From NCBI GenBank assembly GCA_903925445.1, contig CAIYFE010000357.1, forward strand, positions 1 through 19,449: a stretch of 19,449 nucleotides of DNA, written 5' to 3'. Positions 14,224 to 19,449 of this stretch are shown here, piece after piece. Source of the DNA: an uncultured Burkholderiales bacterium (lineage in GTDB: Bacteria; Pseudomonadota; Gammaproteobacteria; Burkholderiales; Burkholderiaceae_C). The position numbers were made by a program, and so were the translations under genes. Under the pieces are notes generated by a model that worked only from the letters and a program-made list of their open reading frames with translations, did no database searches and was not told where the DNA came from. The first letter of the stretch is position 1. Every line of letters begins with the position of its first letter.

Positions 14224-14643
14224 TCAATGTGAATGGCTGGCGCAACCGTGTCCGCCAACAGCGGGCATGGGTGCGTCGCGCTCGACGCCTGCTTGGCGCA
14301 AACGCTCTTGGTACTCGATCCACAATTTGTCTTGTTGATCGCCTAAAAAATACAAATACTCCCACGTGAACAAGCCGCTGTCGTGGCCATCGGTGAAAGT
14401 AGGTCGCAGGGCATAGTTGCCAACGGGCTGGAGGTCCAGCACGCCAACTTCGCGCTTGCCGGTTTGCAAAACTTCTTGGCCTCGGCCGTGGCCTTGTACT
14501 TCGGCCGAAGGGCTGTAGACCCGCATCAGTTCAAACGGAATGCGAAACGTCGCACCGTCCGAAAAGCTGATCTCCAGCACCTTGGATGCGCCATGCACCG
14601 TGATGTCCAAAGGCGTTGGTGTGTGTTTTTCAAGTCCTGCCAT
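14224..14643 (-). CDS. DUF971 (GBBH-like N-terminal) domain protein
   Basis: A 139-residue protein consisting of one DUF971 domain, which is also found at the end of plant HCF101 (Mrp/ApbC-type Fe-S carrier) and at the start of gamma-butyrobetaine hydroxylases. Family marks are LEISFSDG (23-30), FRIPFELMRVYSPSAEV (33-49), VGVLDLQPVGNYALR (66-80) and FTDGHDSGLFTWEYLY (83-98). The C-terminus is GGHGCASHSH, a Cys/His-rich end that may bind metal. The start at 14643 gives MAGLEKHTP; the longer frame overlaps the upstream oxidoreductase gene. It sits 10 bases after that gene and 11 before ubiE. The function is not established, and the Fe-S link is only by domain association. Confidence 0.92.
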   Translation of the reverse strand: MAGLEKHTPTPLDITVHGASKVLEISFSDGATFRIPFELMRVYSPSAEVQGHGRGQEVLQTGKREVGVLDLQPVGNYALRPTFTDGHDSGLFTWEYLYFLGDQQDKLWIEYQERLRQAGVERDAPMPAVGGHGCASHSH

Positions 14644-14653
14644 CGTCAGCGCC

Positions 14654-17600
14654 TTAAACCAACACGCGTTCGATGCCGCCTGCATTGGCTTGCGCAACGT
14701 ACTCGGGCATCCACTGCTCGCCCAAAATTTTGCGCGCCATCTCGACCACGATGTAGTCGGCTTCGAGCAAGCCGTTTTGCAAGTCGTCGCCGTAGCGGCT
14801 CAGGCCTTGCAAACAGCTGGGGCAGCTGGTGAGAATTTTCATGTCGCCGCTGGCTTGACCCGTCAGCGCGCGCAAAGCGGCTTCGTCTTTTTGCAACTCG
14901 GCTTCTTTGCGAAAACGCACTTGGGTCGAAATGTCGGGGCGGGTCACGCCCAAGGTGCCCGATTCACCGCAGCAACGATCGCTTTTGAGCACTTGCTCGC
15001 CCACGAGTGACTTGACGGTTTTCATCGGGTCTTGTTGTTTCATCGGGCTGTGGCAAGGATCGTGGTAGAGGTAAGCACCACGCTGCGAAGTGTCCAGCGT
15101 GATGTTTTTCTCCAGCAAATACTCGTGGATATCGACGATGCGACAGCCTGGAAAAATCTTCTCAAACTCGTAGCCTTGCAGTTGGTCAAAGCATGTCCCA
15201 CAGCTCACCACCACGGTTTTGATGTCCAAGTAGTTGAGCGTGTTGGCCACCCGATGGAACAACACACGGTTGTCGGTGATGATTTTTTCGGCCTTGTCAA
15301 ACTGCCCGCTGCCGCGCTGCGGGTAGCCGCAACACAAGTATCCGGGTGGCAACACAGTTTGAACCCCCGCATGCCAAAGCATGGCTTGGGTTGCCAAGCC
15401 CACTTGGCTGAACAAGCGTTCGGAGCCGCAGCCCGGGAAGTAAAACACCGCCTCGGTGTCTGACGAGGTGGTTTGCGGATTACGGATGATGGGCACGTAA
15501 TCTTTGTCTTCGATGTCGAGCAAGGCGCGGGCGGTTTTCTTGGGCAAGCCGCCGGGCATTTTCTTGTTCACAAAGTGAATGACTTGCTCTTTGATGGAAG
15601 CCGTGCCAACGCTGGCCGGAGGTTTTTGGGTTTGCTTGCGCGCCACGACTTTCAAGGCATCGTTGGCAAAGCGTTGCAGCTTCATGCCGACATCGACCAT
15701 CGCGCTGCGCGCCAATTTGATGGTTTCAGGATGGGTGGCATTGAGCATGAACATGGCCGCAGCGTTGCCTGGGCGAAAGCTCTTTTGTCCCATTTTTCGC
15801 AGCAGGTTGCGCATGTTCATTGACACATCGCCAAAGTCGATGTTGACTGGGCAAGGCGTCAAACACTTGTGGCACACCGTGCAGTGATCGGCTACATCTT
15901 CGAATTCTTGCCAATGCTTGATGCTCACACCGCGTCGGGTTTGCTCTTCATACAAGAAGGCTTCGACCAACAGCGAAGTGGCCAAAATTTTGTTGCGTGG
16001 GCTGTAGAGCAAATTGGCACGAGGCACGTGGGTAGAACACACGGGTTTGCATTTGCCGCAACGCAAGCAGTCTTTGACACTGCCGGCAATGGCGCCAATG
16101 TCAGACTGCTGCATGATCAGGGATTCATGCCCCATCAGCCCAAAACTGGGCGTGTAGGCTTGGGTCAAGTCGGCTTGGCGCACATCGGCATCGGCCACAT
16201 GACGCATCAACTTGCCTTTGTTGAAGTGACCATGCGGATCGATTTTTGCCTTGTACTGGGCAAAGGGCTTGAGATCTTCGTCGCTCAAAAACTCCAGCTT
16301 GGTGATGCCAATGCCGTGCTCACCCGAAATCACGCCATCGAGCGAACGCGCCAGCACCATGATGCGCGCCACGGCTTCATGCGCCGTTTGCAGCATGGCG
16401 TAGTTGTCGCTGTTGACCGGAATGTTGGTGTGCACGTTGCCATCGCCCGCGTGCATGTGAAGCGCCACCCAGACGCGGCCTTTGAGGATGCGCTGGTGAA
16501 TGGCGTTGCACTCGTCCAAGATGGGCTGGAATTTGGCGCCCGTGAAGATGTTTTGCAGCTGGGCTCGAATTTGGGTTTTCCAGCTCGCGCGCAAGCTGTG
16601 GTCTTGCAGTGAGGCAAACAAGCCATCGACATCGCGCAACCAGCCTTGCCACAAGGCGCGAACTTCGCCAATCAGGACGCGGGCTTGATCTACGCGTTCT
16701 TGCATCAGCTCAGGGGTCGGCACGTCGGCATCGTCGTCGGATTTGCCCAGCGGCAAGTTGCCTTTGGCGAAGAAATCGTCCAACGCCTCGCACAACTCAA
16801 TTTTGTTGCGCAAGCTCAATTCGATGTTGATGCGTTCAATGCCGTCGGTGTATTCGGCCATGCGCGGCAACGGAATGACCACGTCTTCGTTGACCTTGAA
16901 GGCGTTGGTGTGGCGGCTGATGGCGGCAGTGCGTTTGCGATCCAGCCAGAATTTTTTGCGGGCTTCAGGGCTCACGGCCACAAAACCTTCGCCACTGCGC
17001 GAGTTGGCCAAACGCACCACTTCGGAGGTGACACGTGCCACGTCGTCAGCGTTGTCGCCAGCAATGTCGCCAATCAACACCATTTTGGGCAACCCGCCGC
17101 GCTTGCTCTTGGTGGCATAGCCAACGGCACGCAAGTAACGGTCGTCCAAATGTTCCAGACCCGCCAACACCACGCCCGAGCGCTTTTGCTCGGCAAACAT
17201 GAAGTCTTTGATTTCCACAATGCTGGGCACGGCGTCTTTGGCGTTGCCAAAAAATTCCATGCACACCGTGCGGGTGTGCTCGGGCATGCGGTGCACCACC
17301 CAGCGGGCGCTGGTGATCAAGCCATCGCAACCTTCTTTTTGAACGCCCGGCAGACCGCTCAAAAACTTGTCGGTCACGTCCTTGCCCAGGCCTTCTTTGC
17401 GAAACGAGGGGCCAGGAATGTCCAAGCGCTCGGTGCGGATCCAAGTTTTGCCATCGGCTTGGAAATACTGCAGCTCAAAGCTGGCCATGTCTGCATCGTG
17501 GATCTTGCCCAAGTTGTGATTGACGCGCGTGACTTCCAGCCACTGCGCATCGGGCGTGACCATGCGCCAGCTGGCGAGGTTGTCCAGCGCCGTGCCCCAC

Positions 17601-18523
17601 AAGACCGCTTTTTTGCCGCCCGCGTTCATGGCGATGTTGCCGCCAATGCACGACGCTTCGGCAGAGGTTGGATCGACGGCAAAGACAAAGCCAGCGCGCT
17701 CGGCGGCATCGGCCACCCGCTGCGTGACCACCCCGGCCTCCGTCCAGACGGTGGGCACCGGATGATCGATGCCGGGCAATGCCACATGCTCGACCTCGGT
17801 CATGGCCTCGAGTTTTTCGGTGTTGATGACGGCGCTTTTCCAAGTCAAAGGAATGGCGCCGCCCGTGTAGCCTGTGCCGCCGCCACGCGGCACGATGGTC
17901 AAGCCCAAGGTCATGCAGCCTTTGACCACCTGCGCCATTTCAACTTCTGAATCGGGCGTGAGCACCACGAACGGGTATTCAACCCGCCAATCGGTGGCAT
18001 CGGTGACGTGCGAGACACGCGACAAGCCATCAAATTTGATGTTGTCTGCCGAGGTGTGGCGCTTGAAAAGCCGGGTGGCTTTTTTGCGCAAGGCTGCAAT
18101 CACTTCAAATTGCGCATCAAACGCTTGCACGGCTTTGGCCGCGGCTTGAAGGAGTTGACCCACCAAGGCGTCACGCGCCGCATCGACATCGGGCGTGCGA
18201 CGGCGCTCAACTTCACCCAAGCGATGGTGCAAAGCTTCGACCAACAAGCGACGGCGTTTGGGGTTGTCCAACAAGTCGTCTTGCAAATAGGGGTTGCGCT
18301 GCACCACCCAAATATCGCCCAAGACTTCGTAGAGCATGCGCGCTGAGCGACCCGTGCGACGTTCTTCGCGCAAACGCAGCAAAGCATCCCAAGCCTGCGA
18401 GCCGAGCAAGCGAAGCACGATTTCGCGATCGGAAAACGAGGTGTAGTTGTAGGGAATTTCGCGCAGCCGAGGGCTTTCAGAAGCCGTCGACAACAAATGA
18501 TTTAACGAGGTGGGAGCGTTCAT
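14654..18523 (-). CDS. Giant FAD-linked, iron-sulfur oxidoreductase (DUF3683; GlcD-GlpC-like fusion)
   Basis: A 1289-residue fusion protein. The N-terminus (about 20-160, beginning LREIPYNYTSFSDREIV) matches DUF3683. Next comes an FAD-binding domain of the VAO/GlcD type (PRGGGTGYTGGA at 212-223; ASCIGGNIAMNAGG near 290-303) and its C-terminal cap (ALHMHAGDGNVH near 692; GEHGIGITK near 735). Two 4Fe-4S motifs follow, CLRCGKCKPVC (about 816-826) and CTVCHKCLTPCP (about 880-891), then two CCG domains as in GlpC/HdrB/LutA (FPGCGSERL, CCGYPQRGSG, SCGTCFDQL; DPCHSPMK, CCGESGTLG, CPSCLQGL). It probably oxidises a 2-hydroxy acid such as D-lactate or glycolate and passes electrons to quinone. The substrate is inferred, not visible. 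The start MNAPTSLN was preferred to a TTG ten codons upstream; neither has a good Shine-Dalgarno site. Confidence 0.93.
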   Translation of the reverse strand: MNAPTSLNHLLSTASESPRLREIPYNYTSFSDREIVLRLLGSQAWDALLRLREERRTGRSARMLYEVLGDIWVVQRNPYLQDDLLDNPKRRRLLVEALHHRLGEVERRRTPDVDAARDALVGQLLQAAAKAVQAFDAQFEVIAALRKKATRLFKRHTSADNIKFDGLSRVSHVTDATDWRVEYPFVVLTPDSEVEMAQVVKGCMTLGLTIVPRGGGTGYTGGAIPLTWKSAVINTEKLEAMTEVEHVALPGIDHPVPTVWTEAGVVTQRVADAAERAGFVFAVDPTSAEASCIGGNIAMNAGGKKAVLWGTALDNLASWRMVTPDAQWLEVTRVNHNLGKIHDADMASFELQYFQADGKTWIRTERLDIPGPSFRKEGLGKDVTDKFLSGLPGVQKEGCDGLITSARWVVHRMPEHTRTVCMEFFGNAKDAVPSIVEIKDFMFAEQKRSGVVLAGLEHLDDRYLRAVGYATKSKRGGLPKMVLIGDIAGDNADDVARVTSEVVRLANSRSGEGFVAVSPEARKKFWLDRKRTAAISRHTNAFKVNEDVVIPLPRMAEYTDGIERINIELSLRNKIELCEALDDFFAKGNLPLGKSDDDADVPTPELMQERVDQARVLIGEVRALWQGWLRDVDGLFASLQDHSLRASWKTQIRAQLQNIFTGAKFQPILDECNAIHQRILKGRVWVALHMHAGDGNVHTNIPVNSDNYAMLQTAHEAVARIMVLARSLDGVISGEHGIGITKLEFLSDEDLKPFAQYKAKIDPHGHFNKGKLMRHVADADVRQADLTQAYTPSFGLMGHESLIMQQSDIGAIAGSVKDCLRCGKCKPVCSTHVPRANLLYSPRNKILATSLLVEAFLYEEQTRRGVSIKHWQEFEDVADHCTVCHKCLTPCPVNIDFGDVSMNMRNLLRKMGQKSFRPGNAAAMFMLNATHPETIKLARSAMVDVGMKLQRFANDALKVVARKQTQKPPASVGTASIKEQVIHFVNKKMPGGLPKKTARALLDIEDKDYVPIIRNPQTTSSDTEAVFYFPGCGSERLFSQVGLATQAMLWHAGVQTVLPPGYLCCGYPQRGSGQFDKAEKIITDNRVLFHRVANTLNYLDIKTVVVSCGTCFDQLQGYEFEKIFPGCRIVDIHEYLLEKNITLDTSQRGAYLYHDPCHSPMKQQDPMKTVKSLVGEQVLKSDRCCGESGTLGVTRPDISTQVRFRKEAELQKDEAALRALTGQASGDMKILTSCPSCLQGLSRYGDDLQNGLLEADYIVVEMARKILGEQWMPEYVAQANAGGIERVLV

Positions 18524-18642
18524 GTTGGGGCGCTTGAAAAATGGCGCAAACAAAGGCGAATCTTACCGCAGGGGCTTGCCACGCCTGCTTTTTTGGCCGC
18601 AGTGAGCTTACAAGTCGCAGGGCTGTTGGCTTGGGCGCGATT
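18524..18642. other. Intergenic gap upstream of the oxidoreductase gene
   Basis: This 119-base gap is the longest in the window and probably holds the promoter of the ten-gene run that ends with aspS. On the minus strand TAAGAT (18565-18560) could be a -10 element, but no matching -35 lies at 16-18 bases. On the plus strand an imperfect hairpin (GCAGG/CCTGC) is followed by six T near 18589-18594; no plus-strand gene upstream would use it. No coding frame or RNA gene is supported here. Confidence 0.4.
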
Positions 18643-18927
18643 TCAGCGTCGCCAAGCCCCACACATCAGCCATTGCACACTGGCGCAACTCAGCACCAGC
18701 GCCGCATACATGGCCATCTTGCCGTCGACGCCAAAAAACACCAGCCCGCCCACCACGATGGCCGATCCCACCAAGCCATTGACCAGCACTTGGGTCAACA
18801 AGCGCCAAGACGCACGCGGCCAGCCCCAACGCACCAACCCGCGCCCAAGAAGCGCCACAAAGAGCGCCAAAAACCATGCTGGCGCGAGCAAGTTCAGCAG
18901 GTGAATGATCTGTTCGTAAGGACCCAT
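18643..18927 (-). CDS. Small hypothetical membrane protein divergent from hemA
   Basis: A 94-residue, very hydrophobic protein with three likely membrane helices, at about 12-32 (LAPAWFLALFVALLGRG), 44-66 (LLTQVLVNGLVGSAIVVGG) and 71-88. It has basic residues in the first loop (RWGWPRASWR) and at the C-terminus. I do not recognise a named family. The start MGPYEQIIHLLN at 18927 is preferred. An in-frame ATG nine codons earlier (18954) overlaps the hemA start codon on the other strand within a CCATGG sequence. Neither start has a clear ribosome binding site. The head-to-head arrangement with hemA may mean shared regulation, but that does not define a function. The coding call rests on hydrophobic pattern and an otherwise unexplained open frame. 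Confidence 0.7.
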   Translation of the reverse strand: MGPYEQIIHLLNLLAPAWFLALFVALLGRGLVRWGWPRASWRLLTQVLVNGLVGSAIVVGGLVFFGVDGKMAMYAALVLSCASVQWLMCGAWRR

Positions 18928-18939
18928 GCGGCCAAATTT

Positions 18940-18945
18940 TATAAT
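18940..18945 (+). promoter_or_regulatory. Candidate -10 element (TATAAT) for hemA
   Basis: A perfect TATAAT lies 7 bases before the hemA ATG at 18953, so transcription would begin at or one base before the start codon. There is no good TTGACA-like hexamer at the usual spacing (18917-18922 reads TAAGGA) and no extended TGn. The minus strand carries an overlapping TATAAA (18943-18938) that could serve the divergent small gene. The match may be chance in an AT-rich gap. Confidence 0.4.
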
Positions 18946-18952
18946 CCGACCC

Positions 18953-19449
18953 ATGGCAGTCTGGGCTTTGGGCCTCAATCACAACACCGCCCCGCTCGAT
19001 TTGCGGGGGCGTTTCGCTTTTGCCCTTGAGCAATTGGGCCCTACTTTGTCTGCTTTGCGCCGCAGTGTGGCGCACGACAACGGCGAAATCGCCATCTTGT
19101 CGACGTGCAACCGCACCGAAATTTACGGCGTAGGCGAAAGCGCACAAATCCAACAAACGCTGGCGTGGTTGGCCGAATCGGGCGGTGTCTCGCCTGAAGC
19201 TTTGCAAAAATACACCTACGCTTTGCACGAAACCGAAGCCGCGCGCCATGCGTTTCGGGTCGCCAGCGGCCTGGATTCGATGGTGCTGGGCGAGCCGCAA
19301 ATCTTGGGGCAAATGAAAGACGCGGTGCGCGCTGCATCGGATGCAGGCGCTTTGGGCACCACGCTGAACCAACTGTTTCAACGCTCGTTTTCAATTGCCA
19401 AAGAGGTGCGTACATCGACCGAAATTGGCGCTCACTCCATCAGCATGGC
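18953..19449 (+). CDS. hemA: Glutamyl-tRNA reductase, 5' part (runs off window)
   Basis: The first 165 residues of glutamyl-tRNA reductase, which reduces glutamyl-tRNA(Glu) to glutamate-1-semialdehyde with NADPH, the first committed step of tetrapyrrole synthesis by the C5 pathway. The N-terminus MAVWALGLNHNTAPLDLRGR is typical of betaproteobacteria. The catalytic motif STCNRTEIY contains the nucleophile Cys52 (C50 in E. coli), and VASGLDSMVLGEPQILGQ lies near 103-120. The NADPH-binding and dimerisation domains lie beyond the window. An in-frame ATG at 18926 with AAGGA three bases before it would add nine residues (MRPNFIIRP). The 18953 start is preferred from family length, yet it has no Shine-Dalgarno site. 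Confidence 0.95.
   Translation, partial: MAVWALGLNHNTAPLDLRGRFAFALEQLGPTLSALRRSVAHDNGEIAILSTCNRTEIYGVGESAQIQQTLAWLAESGGVSPEALQKYTYALHETEAARHAFRVASGLDSMVLGEPQILGQMKDAVRAASDAGALGTTLNQLFQRSFSIAKEVRTSTEIGAHSISM

Noticed and set aside
16646..17950. Open frame of about 434 codons on the plus strand opposite the giant oxidoreductase
   Set aside because: The minus strand carries intact FAD-domain motifs throughout; the antisense translation has no recognisable domain or ribosome binding site.
18568..18594. Hairpin followed by six T on the plus strand, resembling an intrinsic terminator
   Set aside because: The stem is short with a mismatch, and no plus-strand gene lies upstream to be terminated; probably chance.
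18608..19381. Minus-strand open frame of about 257 codons across hemA and the small gene
   Set aside because: It is antisense to HemA, whose STCNRTEIY motif is clear, and overlaps the small membrane protein gene in another frame.

Overview
The window reads as ordinary chromosome from a betaproteobacterium, most likely Burkholderiales/Comamonadaceae (Limnohabitans- or Rhodoferax-like). The grounds are the gene order DUF971-ubiE-Tim44-ubiJ-ubiB and fmdB-DUF502-aspS, the HemA N-terminus beginning MAVWALG, an AspRS with the tRNA-Asp/Asn (non-discriminating) residues, and even, moderately GC-rich coding DNA packed with almost no gaps. I see no tRNA, rRNA, CRISPR array, insertion sequence, prophage or plasmid gene. 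No gap between genes exceeds about 120 bases.

Layout. (1) 1-3128, all minus strand: an endonuclease/exonuclease/phosphatase-fold protein and a ClsB-type cardiolipin synthase overlap by ATGA. They are followed by a divergent GTP cyclohydrolase I (folE), a stand-alone BLUF blue-light sensor 4 nt after folE, and the first 11 codons of a further gene. This probably forms one operon joining membrane lipid synthesis, pterin synthesis and light sensing. (2) 3189-4340, plus: a class I SAM methyltransferase that overlaps tail-to-tail with 4309-5337, minus, an alpha/beta hydrolase with a long Pro/Ala tail. (3) 5429-6007, plus: a lone ABC-type ATPase lacking several catalytic residues, divergent from the hydrolase across a 91-base region with an inverted repeat. 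(4) 6004-18523, all minus: a long close-packed run of ten genes, read from high to low coordinates. These are a giant FAD/Fe-S oxidoreductase, DUF971 protein, ubiE, Tim44-like protein, ubiJ, ubiB, a sodium:solute symporter, an FmdB zinc ribbon, a DUF502 membrane protein and aspS. (5) 18643-18927, minus, a small membrane protein, divergent from hemA (18953 to the window end, plus) across 25 bases.

How they fit together. The centre of the window is ubiquinone biosynthesis (UbiE methylation; UbiJ and UbiB as accessory factors). Next to it is a large flavin/iron-sulfur dehydrogenase that could feed electrons to quinone, and hemA begins haem synthesis, so much of the window serves respiration. The folE-BLUF pair is the most suggestive regulatory association. 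The degenerate orphan ABC ATPase is the most unusual single protein. I found no convincing evidence of a wholly new multi-gene system.
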